DNA of 64,000 bases from Polytrichum commune (lineage: Eukaryota > Streptophyta > Polytrichopsida > Polytrichales > Polytrichaceae), in NCBI GenBank assembly GCA_950295325.1, contig OX485808.1, positions 17,690,527 through 17,754,526 on the forward strand, read 5' to 3'. Made by a program: the position numbers and the translations under genes. Each line of letters opens with the position of its first letter. Within the stretch, counting starts at the first letter, position 1. The notes beneath the pieces were generated by a model, which did not search any database, was not told the DNA's origin, and saw nothing but the letters and a program-made list of their open reading frames with translations. Shown in pieces: positions 13,054 to 25,849 of the stretch.

Positions 13054-13299
13054 TATTCTACATCCTAACAATTATTTAATGAAGTATTGTGATGGGTGAT
13101 TGAAATTTGGATGGAAATCACATAGTAAGAGACGATAATTGCAACATTATAACTCTATGGTGCCCAAGGTTTGTACAAGGAATGACGAATAATATTAGGT
13201 TTCCAATTAGTGTGGAAACTACACATTCGGTATACAATTGGTATCGAGCAAGATGATTAGAATTGGTGACAACAAATACATTATTGTGTAGTGGGGTGG

Positions 13300-16180
13300 T
13301 GTAACTTCATGGGAATCTTTGTGGAACTTTGTGCTCAAATTTATCAAATTCACCACATTGACTCGTTGGAAGATACAAGAGGCTCGGGTCTAAATAATGG
13401 AGTCCAAAATGATCCAAATGACTGGCTTGCAAATGACAATTCCAACCACTTGGAACCCAACAAAATGTGTCTAGTGGAAGACTATCTAACGACACTAATT
13501 ATTGTATGTAGTGTCACTTGCTATTTGAAATTATGCAATGCTTTATCTATTTATTGTATATTTCATACTTTGCCAACATATGTCAAATTGGTTGTTTGGA
13601 CAATATAGACCATTACCAACTTTACCTGGTAAACAAGTACATGATTGGTTCACTACATACGACTGCCATTGGGCCAATGAAAGGGGTAGTCTAAACCCAG
13701 GGGGTGTAATCTTCATTGGCAACCTAAATGATGTGTGTGGGTGACTACGAAGTAACACCCCTATATAAGCAAATTTTAAAGAGAAAAAGCAAATGTATAC
13801 GTACTAACAGTAGTCTAGAGAATGGGCTCATGTATTTGAATTGAGATTTTCTATTTAATGTGATCAATGTCTGCACTACATACACAAATATACATCATGC
13901 AATAAACTAAGCCTTTATCACATACTCACTTGGGGACTACTACCATATGATGATATTGAATGAAAACGTAAATTGGATGAAACTAACACATAAGTTGTCA
14001 TTTTCTTTTTCTCTAAACCTTGGGGCTCCCCTTGGTACATCCACACGTACTCCCAAATTATTCACAACTACTTTAAATGTATTTATTTGAGAAGAAGAAC
14101 ATTGCTCCCTTATGTATACTATGTATGCCAATGCGTGAGATAATACCCCTTCTTATACGCACGTCAATTTGTTCATGGTATGAAGAGTCCACCCCCTAGG
14201 GTTTGAATGTTTTGGCATGTTGTCTGGATTTGATTGGGAAACCCATAATGTTATTGAATACACCATAAGTTTCCAACGTCCTTGTAGGTTTGTCCTAGTC
14301 ATCAATTTATCTCACGTTGCATACATTGAATACCAATGACGTGGGACCTTATTGGGTACAATTATGGTGTCACATGCCATTATTATTTTTGGGGCCAAAG
14401 CGGCAACTTGTTGGGTGTGAATGTGTAGCCTAGTCCCACTTTCATCCATGTGTCCAAGCTTTGCCTTTTGCTCAAAATGGAGTTTCTTTCTTAGTGTGAC
14501 CCCCCGAAACAAGGGGGTTGCTATTTCATGAGCGCCCTGACATGAGCATGCTCGTGTCAAACCCCTTGGTTATAGGGGTTATAGGGTTTTGACCCTCGAT
14601 TATAAGGGCCTAAGGATCTAGGGGCAAAGGTGCCCACCAAAAACAATTTAGAAACCTTGAACAAAAAATATTTATCCATGCAAATTTCAGTTTTCAAAAA
14701 TCATGGGCAGGTCCGAAAAAGTTGGTGATAGGCCTTGCTCATGCTCATGCTCATGCTCATGTCCTAGCTTCACTCATGTAATTGAAAACCAAATGAAGAT
14801 GCTAGTTCTTTATGATGATGTCCAAACAACCAATTTGACATTTTGTTGGAAAAATATAAGATATACGGTAAGTAGATATAGCATTGCGTAATTTCAAATA
14901 GTAAGTGACACTAAAAACAATATTTAGAGTACTTATGAAACTTGTTGAAAGCCGTGGGTGTTGTTTGTGCCCCTCATCGAGCTAACTTTTTCCCAAGGTC
15001 CAAAGAATTGAAGGGCACATATGCAATTGCTTTGTCTTCACATGGCGGGATCCCAAGGTCATGCAGGACCCCGTCTCTCGCACAAAGGTTGTAGCAACGT
15101 CAATATAAGTCCGATTCAATTGAGGAAGGTGGCAAATTGCTCTTGCCGAGAGTTTCAAGGGCAACATTTGAATCAAGGAGTGGTAATTTGAATGGGCAAC
15201 GTGAGACTGTCGATGGACTTGCTCTTCCAATCCTCAAATGCGTGATGTCTGACCAAATCGTGCAGGCGCAAATTCAGCCAACCCAAAAACAAATAATTAC
15301 GTTTCAAGATGGAGTTTGTGTTGTACATGCCACACCTCAAAAATCACCCAGTTTGTATTTTGTTTAAACCAATTCAACGTTTCCTTTATTCACGACTATG
15401 CACCCCTTATCAACAATTTTTCGGGGGCGATTTATCGTCAAACTCCAATGCTACAAATAGAAAACGAAACACCCCATCATTTTTCATCCATTTGAAACCC
15501 AAAAACCTACCCAAAATTTAACAAATTGGACAGAATCGTCAAGTTTGAAATAGAAAATGCGTACTATCATCCATGTGTGGACCTCATCACTTCAATAATT
15601 GCTGCCAATGTGACTACATTGATTATCCCAATTAGTGCGTGCCACTATTCGAAGTAAACACAATGCAATAACGCCTACATTGGGAGTTCGACTTTTGCTC
15701 AATGAAAGTTCAATAGGTTTTTAAGACATTATAGAACATAAATGACCCTACACCCTAAACACCTGGGGGTTAATAAAGCTGGTGTGGCAAAAAGATTGAA
15801 TCCTACATCGTATTTAAGCTTAAAATCTTAGACCTTTATGTGAACCGATTCCTGTACAAAGTCTATTCAAAATCTCCCATTATGGCCACGATCCGATAAA
15901 TCTCTGTGTGACAAAACAAACATTATGGATCCACGACTCTAACTTACTTATTGAAGTCACACACTCTACAATTAATTATTTCGAGTTTGTTCATATGATT
16001 TATGGATGAAAAAGACGTATACTATCTTATAGCTTCATAACATCATATAACTCTTTGGATGCATTCCGTGGGACCATGTATCACATGAGGATGATTCTCC
16101 TTTTATTCCAGGATTTTCCATTTATGAGGAGCACTCAATTATGCATTGTGAACTTTTTGACAAGCATGTGTAAATTATCA
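13300..16180. other. Gene-free stretch
   Basis: No supportable gene. A GCTCAT hexamer repeat (four units plus one base) lies at 14737-14761. The ORFs here are short, overlap on both strands and show no known motif. Confidence 0.5.
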
Positions 16181-16182
16181 TG

Positions 16183-16184
<2 letters not shown>

Positions 16185-16250
<66 letters not shown>
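16185..16250. repeat. (TC)33 microsatellite
   Basis: A perfect dinucleotide tract of 66 bp, placed 17 bp left of a MITE-like inverted-repeat element. It creates an artefactual Leu-Ser repeat ORF. Confidence 0.95.
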
Positions 16251-16253
<3 letters not shown>

Positions 16254-16267
16254 AAGAGTCCATCGCA

Positions 16268-16678
16268 TAAGGTAGGGGTGGCTATTTCCGTCCAAATTTC
16301 AGATGTGCCTAGTTGGGATGCTGAAACTATTTTTTTTATAAATTTTGAGCGCTCCGCAAAGCTGGTGCAAGAGCAACTATGAAAAAATCAAAAATTTCCA
16401 ACATGTTTATGATTTCCTACAAATTTTTAAAGGAAACCTTGTAGAGTGACCAACACTCACACATAGGGTACGTGGTATATCCACATGGTGGATTTCTAAA
16501 ACCGACCACTGGTAGCATTAAACCGACTGTTGGCAGCCAATGAGATGCTGGCAGCGCTGTGAACGGTAAAAACACCTTGATAGGTGCTTTTGTAAACTCA
16601 AGTAAAAGCACCTTAAAAGGTGCTTCCGACATAGGGGTCGACTTTAGGACCCGCACTGAAATTGCCACCCCTACCTTA
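16268..16678. mobile_element. Inverted-repeat element, TAGGGGTGGC ends, 411 bp
   Basis: The left end reads TAAGGTAGGGGTGGCTATTT and the right end GAAATTGCCACCCCTACCTTA. TAGGGGTGGCAA-type ends are common in plant hAT MITEs, but I cannot find a clean 8-bp duplication outside them. The interior has a smaller repeat around AAAGCACCTT/AAGGTGCTTT (about 16570-16625). Confidence 0.7.
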
Positions 16679-17149
16679 GTTGCTTGGTGATGTTATGTTT
16701 GAGTGTGTTCTTGTAGGGATTATGTTTGTTTGATTCCATGTCATGGGTGCAGATTTCCATAATCTAGATAGTCATGTCAAACATGGGTTCGAACCAATGT
16801 TAGGCCCTTGTATACATGAACACATGATAACCAAACATCAAAATCAACAATGGTATCAAACAACATACCCATGGATGTCAAAATTGTAATACTGATCAAG
16901 TATTGATGTTTGGTGGGTATGTCAAAGTGAGGGAATCTTTGTACACCCAAGCTATTAGTTGGGTCAATAGAGTTACTTGTAAAGAAAAGGAGATGAAACC
17001 ACAGGTTGAGTTCCATACCTTGAGTTTACGAGAATCATCACAAAGTCACTCAGGTTTTCGTAATGCTTAAATTACTAGACACAAAGAGTGCTAAAAAATC
17101 AACTTTTATTTATCTTAACCTACTAGGATGGGTGGGCCTAGCTAGCCTT

Positions 17150-17400
17150 GTGTAGGCCAATCCAAGATTTAGGACAATGTTTCCCATTCACACAACCTAT
17201 TTTAATCCAAATATTCTCTCAAAGCTTGAGAGGTGGAAAGAGGAGATCCCAAATGTTTCACCCAACTTTTAAAATAGGCTCCAATGTATGACAAGCTAAC
17301 GAGCTTTTAACAAAAGGTTTTCTCAAAAAAAGATCAAATCTAGAGTCTCATCCCTCTTTGAGGGACTTTATGGACAACTCTAAGGCCATTCTAAATCATA
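17150..17400. repeat. Dispersed repeat R2, copy 1
   Basis: It aligns with 19965-20220. Shared blocks include GTTTCACCCAACTTT, AATAGGCTCC, GAGCTAACGAGC and GAGGG(A/G)CTTTA. No coding capacity is evident. Confidence 0.75.
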
Positions 17401-18324
17401 TTGATCCTATGGGGACTTGACATAGGCAAAGAGTTGTTTGCATGGTATATTTATCCCAATGCTATCAAACACCAAAAATGATGTCAAAACTCTGTACTCT
17501 ATCGGTATAAAATATTTGAATTCCTCGTTATAGATACCTGAATGATATTGAAAAAGATAGTGTTAGTTCAACATTGTTTCGGACATCATAAGTTAAGGTA
17601 TGTGGCCCTCTTTTGGGCGCTTCCAACTACACACAAGAATTATGGTTATTGGACTATATCAATCATTGTCTCATAAGTTAGTAATTAAAATTTATATAAA
17701 TTGTCATTGCAAGTTTTGAAATTGGAGTTGAGATATAGAATTTACAATAAGTCACAAGCAAAAAAAAATTTAAAAAAATCCTTCTTATTAAACAATCACA
17801 TAGACCCTCCCAATGGTGTTCACTATTGCACCTACTGACACCATTTTAGTGCGGGTTCAAATTTAACATGGCCCACATTAATTCTCATTGTGAGTTTGAA
17901 GTGGATATCAAAAAGTTGATGAAAAAGGAAGTTTATTCACACGGTGATAGGGGCCGGTGTCTAGCGGTTAAGGCTTTGTACAAGACCGAGGACTATGAAG
18001 TTGAAGATGACACATGCACATGATTTATGGTGTTAATGAAGGGCTCCCCTTCAAGTTTGCTCAAAATATCCAAACGTGGGTTCCGAGATGGCATGATTTA
18101 AGGCATGTGTGGTCACTTTGCTTAATTAAAAACCTATGTTTGAGGAGCAAGTTGTAACTAAGACCATGCATCAAATAGACACACATTACAATGAGATTGC
18201 ACTCCATGTGATGGCGTTCACTATTGCATCTACTGACACCATGTTCATAAATCACATTTTATATGTTTATGTGTTCGAAACCTTATTATATACATTGTCT
18301 TATGTCAATGAGAAAATCAAAATA

Positions 18325-19160
18325 TACTCGTACTAGACATTGAAGGCCAAAATACAACGTATGTAATTCCAGTCAAGGGCACCCATGCTATATATCTGAC
18401 CTTAAAATTTCAATAACATCAAAGTGTTGAACTTATTCAAGCAATGCACTTGAAGAATAAGTTGATTTCAGATAGGGTCACTTTTGACACGATTAGCTAG
18501 AAATGAAGTACGTAGGTCATACTCATAGTAGACGTTGATGATCAGAATACAATGCATGTGTTTGCATCCAAGGGCACCCATGCGGTGCGTTTGAACTTGA
18601 ATCTCCAATAACTTCAAAGTGTTTAACTTATTCAAATGATGCACTATGAGGATGAATTGGTTTTAGATAGGATTAAAATCATTTGAAATAAAAATTATAA
18701 AGGAATTCCAAATAATGAAGGGGCCATTAAATGTAGACAATCCCATTATAAGTAAGTTAGATGGACATAAAACGTGGGCCATTATTCTTTTGTAAAATTA
18801 ATATAGGGGTTGAAGATAAGGATCCTAGAAGGTATGTTTAGTATGGTATGTAAATGGGTTTAGGACTCACGTGGATGGATGATAATTGGGATTTTCGTCT
18901 GTCTAAAATTACTTAAAAGGAATATAGAGTACAAAAAATTGCAGTGACTTGAACAATATAAGTAATGGAAGGGTGCAAACAAATGGGCCATTTTTGAAAT
19001 TTAAGTAATTATAGGGAGGCTTTAATTCAACCCTTGAAGGTAAATAGCCCCAAAACAAAAAAAAAACCCCAGCCGCACGTGGTGCACAAAAATGCCTTAG
19101 AGTGATCTACCCGTGCACTTCTGACACGATTGGCTAGAAGTGAAAGTCTGTAGCTTGAAT
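18325..19160. repeat. 195-bp tandem repeat interrupted by a hAT derivative
   Basis: Motifs AAGTGTTGAACTTATTCAA (18421) and AAGTGTTTAACTTATTCAAA (18616) mark successive units 195 bp apart. Each carries AAGGGCACCCATGC and (T/G)ACACGATT(A/G)GCTAGAA. The second unit is broken after TTTTAGATAG (18670), and its continuation, CACTTCTGACACGATTGGC, appears at 19116, just after the inserted transposon remnant. Confidence 0.75.
18669..19115. mobile_element. Truncated, internally deleted copy of the 2.1-kb hAT element
   Basis: Positions 18669-18905 match 8029-8265 and positions 18906-19115 match 9876-10086, both at very high identity. The roughly 1.6-kb interior of the larger element is missing. The right terminal repeat (GATCTACCCGTG) is intact, but about 50 bp of the left end is lost, so no duplication can be read. 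Loss of the interior with ends kept is the usual way hAT elements become non-autonomous. Confidence 0.9.
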
Positions 19161-19964
19161 TATGCTTGGAGAGGCCCTGTTTGGGCCTCTTAGACGCTTA
19201 GGGGTTAAGAGTGGGTTTACACTAGGGTAGGGATGGGTCCAACATAGAAATTTTGGGTCCATTAAAACATCGTTGTCTACGATTGGACTCAAGATTGTAC
19301 CAAAGCTTCAAGATGAGTTTCTCAAACTAGAATGATTATTTTACTAAGCAAGGACCACCAAGATTTGATGGGAATGTGATGCCACATTAACAAAACTTCA
19401 TTTTTTCATATCTTGGATATGGACGTGGACCTCATTGTAAACTCCTTGGGTCCAACGACATTGTTCTTGACCAATAAGATCACTTCAATTTGGAATGTCT
19501 TTGGGTTTGAACCGTAGTGTAAAATCATCCTAGGTACTCCCACCCATATGAGAGAAAACTTAAGATATTCTAGCAATGTGTGGCATGTGCAACTTTGTTT
19601 AAGATCAAAAATTGTAGACTCATGTTGTGCTCTAGATTCAATAGGGGACATAACTAGAGGGACAAAGTTGGTCGAGAGGTCGTCAAGTTTTTTTCTTAAA
19701 AAAAAAAGAAACAAAAAAAAACTGACAAGATCTTGACCGTTAAATTGGATGGGTTGTTACAGACATGATAGTAAAGTGGGATGCTCCTTCTTCCTTTGGA
19801 CTTTGGGCTTGGCCTTTGGAGGCTTCACACAATGCCCTGTTGAAGGCTCCAATTCCTATATTTGATTGGCTATGTATTTTCAGCCCATTTCTTTGGATTC
19901 GCAACAAAGTTTGGCCATTCAATCCCACGCCCTCTCGACTTGAAATCCATAGTGTGAAGCAGAC

Positions 19965-20220
19965 TAGCCTTGTATAGGCCGGTCCAGGATTTAGGACATC
20001 GGATTCCATGCGCATACACTATTTCAAATCCTAAAATTCTCTCAGAGTTTGAGAAGTGAAAAAAAAAAGAACATTCTCAAAAGTTTCACCCAACTTTCCA
20101 AATAGGCTCCGATGCATGATGAGCTAACGAGCACTTAATAGAAGGTTTTGTCAAATAAGGATGAAACCCACCCTTGTTGAGGGGCTTTACGGATAAGTTT
20201 ATTGCACTCCTAAACTTCAA
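19965..20220. repeat. Dispersed repeat R2, copy 2
   Basis: Diverged partner of 17150-17400 in the same orientation. It keeps the order GGATTTAGGACA, ATTCTCTCA, TTTCACCCAACTTT, GAGCTAACGAGC. It is old and non-coding. Confidence 0.75.
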
Positions 20221-23200
20221 TATAATTGGAGTTATGCGATGGCTAGCCTTGCGACACCTGGACATCCCCCCTCAATTAAGCATGAAGCCAGTAACTCGGA
20301 GTTTCCTCATATTATACCGACTACTCATGAAGCGACACCTGTATTATTGCTGCCGCCATTGAGCCCAATCGTCTCGAAGTTGAATATCTAGTATGAATTC
20401 GATTGTTGGTAAAGGAACGTGGGTGTTTTTTTGGATCATTTTTTCATGCTCTCCAACTTCTAGCGTTTAGATTTCCACAAAGAAATGTGTGTTGCATTTG
20501 CAAATTCGTGATGAAGCATCAACAAAAATCGGATTTCAAATCATGTCTTCCCTGATTTAGTTGTAGTTAGATAACATGCATGTTTAAGCGATTCCTAATC
20601 TAAACAAATATATAGGTTCTTTCAATTGTGTTTACTATATAGTGTGGAGTAGTTAATGAAATTTGAAGACGTAATTTATTTATATTTTATACATGTGTTT
20701 TTATGGTTCTTGTTCTTTGATCTTCACCTAACCACACCGATGAAATATAGGTGGGTGATTAAAAAAGTAACTGAATAACATTTTGATGTTCATCGCAACT
20801 CTATCAATATATTAATCCGGGGTCTCTACTATTTTAATCGAGCTATGTGCCGGTCATTTGTGATTCTAAGAAGAGAAATTAGATTATTCCATGGTTTTTC
20901 CATGCTTATGTGGATGAAGAGCCATAAATATCCCTAACAATCGTAAAAATTGGATGAGATTGCCAACTTTTGGATGATAATTTGTATAATCATCTACATG
21001 TGGCTTCACTACTTAAATGGTTTTAGCTAATACTCCTCTCTTTGAAACTTGAATAAAAAATCATTGCTACTAATGCTACTTTCACGGGCCAAACAACATT
21101 TGGGGTGTAAAGGGTTCCCAAGTTCCTTTGTTTTCACCTCTAATTTATTGACATAATTTGTGTGCACGAATTCGGAGAGAGTGGGTATTATAATTGTATG
21201 CATACGAGCACACCTCTCATTCATCCAACACAAAAGCCTTGAAATAGCAGTAGCCCATAAGTCACTTCTTCTTTTTCTAGTTGATTTGACACCAGAACTA
21301 GCTCTGAAGACCCCGAATTACCGTACCTTACTCAAGGTCAATCGAGATGTATTGCAACAAACCTATAGGTGTTTATGTGTGTTATATTAGATGGATGAGA
21401 GGCACGCTCGCATACATGCAATAATTCCCTCACTCCCCACGAATCCTTGGCTAGGGATTCGTGATGTCTACTTAAACTCATCCATTACGTGGGTGAAAAC
21501 GTAGCGATCGATGTTGTAGCCTATAAATGGCTATTTGGAGACGATTGGCCCCGGAAATAACATCAGAGACCCCAAAACCAATGTAGTGAAAACTAGCTGG
21601 AATGAATCGACCTTCAACCTTATAGAAGACTTGTTTTTACCAGAGCCCCTTCATCCACAACGGACAAGTTTACATGGGCACCACAACTCCCTTGGCACAT
21701 TGACCGAGTCTAAGCTTAGGGGGTTGCACGGTAAACCACGAGCAAGCCCCCGGGATGCTCTTGTCATGTCCTTCAGATGGGCAACTTTTGGGGAGATTCA
21801 ATTAACTTTTGGGGTGACATGGGACTAGCGAAGACTAAGTACACCCACTAACCCCTTAGGCATTGGATTGGTGGCCTTTTGTCTCATGAAAAGAAAGACC
21901 ATGTACACACGGGTCCCCCATTAGCTCGCTCCCGATGACTAAGGTATGTGGGTGTTATTTGGTTAATTGTTTCATTTTCTCCGTTGTGGAAAAAGGGAAT
22001 TATCGCATTCGAGGATACCTCATCCATCCATTCATCCATCCATCCATGATGAAAGCCATGTTTCTTCTGTAGGTTTAAGGTCGATTCATCTCAAATGACT
22101 TGACCAAGATTGATTCGCATTTCTTTTCAAACAAAAGAAAAAGAAAAAGTTACAGCGAATTCCGATGTCGAATTGAATAAATATGATAAAAAAATTGGGT
22201 TGCTTCATTCATTTCTTCATTGATTTGTTAAAGGGTTGTAATATTGGGTGAATGAGACGAATGCTTGTATGAAATTTCCCCCTCTCACTCTCCCTCAACC
22301 ATTTGGTCACTGTGTCCACACAACAAAACTTGTGGTGCATTAGCAAAAACCGAATTGAAATACATTTTTATCCACGCATGAGAATGGTTTAACCAAGGGT
22401 AAAGAATGAACATGCTATGGTTCTTAGTAAACCGACGGTTTTGATCTTAGTGTTGCACCAAAATCCCCATGAAACATGGAATCTCTTTTGTTTACGAACC
22501 ATGAGGTTTGGTAATGTGTGTGTGTATAAATATATATGTATCTATATGTAGACTATTGGGTTTAGAATAAATCATAAAAATTGGAGGAGGATAGGTCAAT
22601 CTCTTGTTAACAAGTATCTTTTTTTTTGTGTGTTTTTACGCCCACACACACCTAACCACAAATCACTCGAAGATTGGTGCCCAAGTAAGAGAAGTAACCA
22701 AAGAAGGCCCCATTGCTTAGTGGACACTACCAAATTTGTCGGACTCAGCCAACAAGGGCTTCTTGTTAGGATGTGAGTTAGATGGAATCCAACTAACTCA
22801 AAAAGTTGGGCCACATTTGCCACCGGGGACGGGTATCTTGCTCGACTCCAACAATGGCCTGGCTAAGTTTTAATTTGGGTGTGGATTTGCACTAAAGCGT
22901 GTTGGCCTTATGTGATCACTATTCTTAACATGTCACCCACTCAACACTAGGGTGTTGCACCCTAGGTCTGGGAATTTTGGGAACTTCTTTTTTATGTTGG
23001 GCCACCCTTACCAACTAAATAGTACGAGACCTAATTGTGGTTCATTGTGCAAGGATAAATTGGCAATTGGGCTGACACTTATGTTTGAGCTTAATTTTAA
23101 TACAATTAGGGTCACTTTAATGAATGTATTGTAGTATGTTGTTGTCGAATGGGGCCCACGCATGTATGTAGACCACATGCACAGGTTGTTGCCGCTGGCA

Positions 23201-24646
23201 TGTAGCATGATCCTTGAAATCCAAGCAAGTTGAGTATACCTACCGCCTACCCCTTCCCGTTTAGAAAGGGTGAATAGGGGTAGGCTTAGTAATGTTAAGA
23301 ATGATTTATGGAAAGAGTTTGTAGTAAAAAATGGACACCAAAACGACGTTTTGTTACAATCAGATTGGAATTTGCGCTCAAAAATATTAACCATTCTAGG
23401 TTTAATAGTTAACACGATTGGAAGGGCATGTTTGATCATTTAAAGAGGAAGATGACCTTCAAGGCGACCTCCTTGAGTGTTTCCATGTCTATTCTAATCC
23501 TAAACCTCGATGTAACAATCTTCACGGTTTGCAATTACGAAATTAACGAGGCAATTCCGAAGCCGATCTAATGGCCATATCTATGTGCATAGTTGGAGGT
23601 GCCCACAATAGGGTCACATACCTCATACATGTGGGAATTGTGTGTCCACTCTTTCAAATTTGCCACCTAAATCGTGGTTTATGGTAATGTTTATAGTTAA
23701 GAACAAACACCAAAAATATATGTTTTACAATGAAATTGGACTATGCTCAAACAGACTCCACTCTAGGTTCAATTGTCAATAAGTTTGAAGGGGCTATGTA
23801 AGCACTTCAAGAGAAAAAGAAATCTTCACTTTGATCTCCTATAAATTACAATCCACGTGATCCGCAATTGCTAACTGGATAAGATCATTCCCGACCCGAT
23901 CCAACAATCAAACTTGAGTTGGAAGTGCCCACATAAGGGCCACATAAGGTATATGACCCTATTGTGCCCACAATTCCAACTACACAAACATTCCTAATTA
24001 CTGGACCGGTTTAAGAAATCTCTCATCCAATCAACAATTGCAAGTCATTTCAAATCATCACTTCAAATTGTAGGATCGGAGTTGAGATGCAAATATTATA
24101 AGAGGTCAACATGAAGATCCTCTTTCTCATTTCATCGATGATAGAAGCCCTCCCGATTGTGTTAGCAATTGAACCTAGAGTGGTTACTATATCACTATAA
24201 AATGAAGCTTTTCTTATTACACTAAAAAGCCACATAACCTTCCGGTTGTGTTCTAGAATGGTAAAATATACATTTTGTGCACATAATGCAACCTCATCAC
24301 AACCTATGACGTCTTTTGGTGTCCATCCTCTGTTACACACCTTGCCATATACACACACTCAAATATAGGTGTCTAATTAAGGAGAGTGACCGAATAAGAC
24401 CCACATACCTTATACCCACCCACCAACTAGTGCATTAGCGTAACCTTATTCAACCTTCATGTGTTCTTTATGTGGGCCCCGAAATAGCTTCAAAATCATA
24501 TGAGGAGGATAATTCCATTAAGATTCACCGGGACTGGGATTTGGTAACTCCTTGCAACAGCCCGACAACCCCTCTTCTCTAAATTTGGGCGAACCAACCC
24601 ATACACTCGTTCTTTGTTGGATGCCTAAACCCTTGCCTCTAAGGAA
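20221..24646. other. Gene-free stretch with old dispersed repeats
   Basis: No supportable gene. Diverged copies of a dispersed family lie here: 21945-22000 (TATGTGGGTGTTATTTGGTT) matches the elements at 35.5 and 37.6 kb; 23390-23440 (ACCATTCTAGGTTTAATAGT) matches 33.23 kb; 23850-23960 (GCAATTGCTAACTGGATAAG) matches 2.0 and 32.1 kb. A CATC-type tract lies at about 22018-22048. Confidence 0.55.
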
Positions 24647-24949
24647 CTACACTAAATATGATATTTAGTGTTAGATACACTAAATACGAACACTACACTA
24701 AATATCACTAACCCTATGAAAGTAAGTAACATTAAATGTAAACTCAAACACTAAATATCATCTATGGTAATATGTGAAAGTTATATGCACGAATTTAGTG
24801 TTTAGTAGGAAAGAGGTGGCAACAAGGAAGGCGACGGCGGAGCATTTATGTCTAACACTAATTATCAAAGAATTGAAAATTAGTGTTGAGCAGAGTAGGG
24901 TGGTAAAACACTAAATCTAATCAAACACTAAATATCATATTTTGTGTAG
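24647..24949. mobile_element. CTACACTAAA-family element, variant copy (303 bp)
   Basis: The left end reads CTACACTAAATATGATATTT and the right end ATATCATATTTTGTGTAG, an inverted pair. The interior differs from the 380-bp copies and contains several extra ACACTAAAT/ATTTAGTGT motifs, so this is a related subfamily or a rearranged copy. No ORF. Confidence 0.75.
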
Positions 24950-25029
24950 TGTATAGATTGGTTCTCTATATAGAAAATGAACTTTACAACATTGTTCAAT
25001 AATGTTACCACGATCCAAGTTGACTGTAA

Positions 25030-25250
25030 GGCACATAACCAATGATTGGGGAGATTTTTGGGCATAATTGGTTGAGATCTTAGTGTTTGCAAGTCCAACC
25101 GGTTACATGTTGACATCCTTCGGTTTTCCTTTATTAAATTTGGGGTATATTCTACAATCTCCTCTAAAACGATCAGTAATTTTCCTGCACTCTTGAACTT
25201 CAACCGGTTCATGTGTAACTAACTGCCGGTTCTCCCCGATCATAGCACAT
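25030..25250 (+). repeat. Dispersed repeat R1, copy
   Basis: It contains GGGGAGATTTTTGGGCATAA, then GTTACATGTTGACATCCTTC and ACTTGAACTTCAACCGGTTC. This order is shared with 31490-31725 and reversed at 35160-35395. Confidence 0.75.
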
Positions 25251-25489
25251 AACGGTGTAAGTTATAGAACGACGGTCCACATCATTGACACTGACCGTCC
25301 ATAGCTGCACCCAACTGCCAAATTTGGCCAAACACCTGAAAACTTGAAACAATAGTTTATAGAAAACCATGGACATTATGTACTTTGGAAGTGGTTTTCG
25401 CAGACCAAAGCGTCCCTTTGGGAAGATTTGCTTTCAAATATAGAGTGGGTATAGGGCACTGTAGAGATATGCATTGTGGTGCGGATCAG

Positions 25490-25838
25490 CTACACTGACT
25501 GAACATGATTATTTAGTGTCATATGGTATTTTATGTCACCATGGTAATTTTTTCGATGCCACCTCTCATGAATAAGTGAACAAATACTGTCATGGACGAT
25601 GGATGAACCCTACCTTCTCTTGTCACCAACTTGTGACGAAATATGGTCATGGACGATCGAAATTTGCATGACAAATCACTTGGTAAGTGACAGTAATCGC
25701 AACGCTGTGAATCTATAAACCCCCAATTTTTTTTACGAGCAATGACAAGTAAGGTTTTAGGGTTAACATTTTAGTGTTTGCAATTAGTATCGAGCAAGAC
25801 AGTTAGAATCGGTGACACTAAAGATCACATTTAGTGTA
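25490..25838. mobile_element. CTACACTAAA-family MITE (about 349 bp)
   Basis: The ends are CTACACTGACTGAACATGAT and CACATTTAGTGTA. The body matches 41691-42073: GTCACCATGGTAATTTTTT, TACCTTCTCTTGTCACCAA, AAATCACTTGGTAAGTGACA and GAGCAAGACAGTTAGAATCG. It is non-coding. Confidence 0.85.
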
Positions 25839-25849
25839 CCACTACTGTA

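Larger units (their letters stand above)
12301..13291. mobile_element. CTACACTAAA-family MITE split by two nested insertions
   Basis: The outer element starts at 12301 (CGACGCTAA, diverged from CTACACTAA) and ends at 13291 (TTATTGTGTAG). Its body aligns with the copies at 25490-25838 and 41691-42073, including ATCATATTTAGTGTCATA, TATCGAGCAAGA and AGAATTGGTGAC. Removing the two inserts (12310-12661 and 12811-13053) leaves about 390 bp, matching the roughly 380 bp of the intact copies. The family has long inverted ends and no coding capacity. Confidence 0.8.

Noticed and set aside
16055-16270. ORF ending in a Leu-Ser repeat
   Set aside because: It is produced by the (TC)33 microsatellite.
16775-16800. 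tRNA-like B box GGTTCGAACC
   Set aside because: Neither strand gives a matching acceptor stem, D arm or anticodon arm at the right distances.
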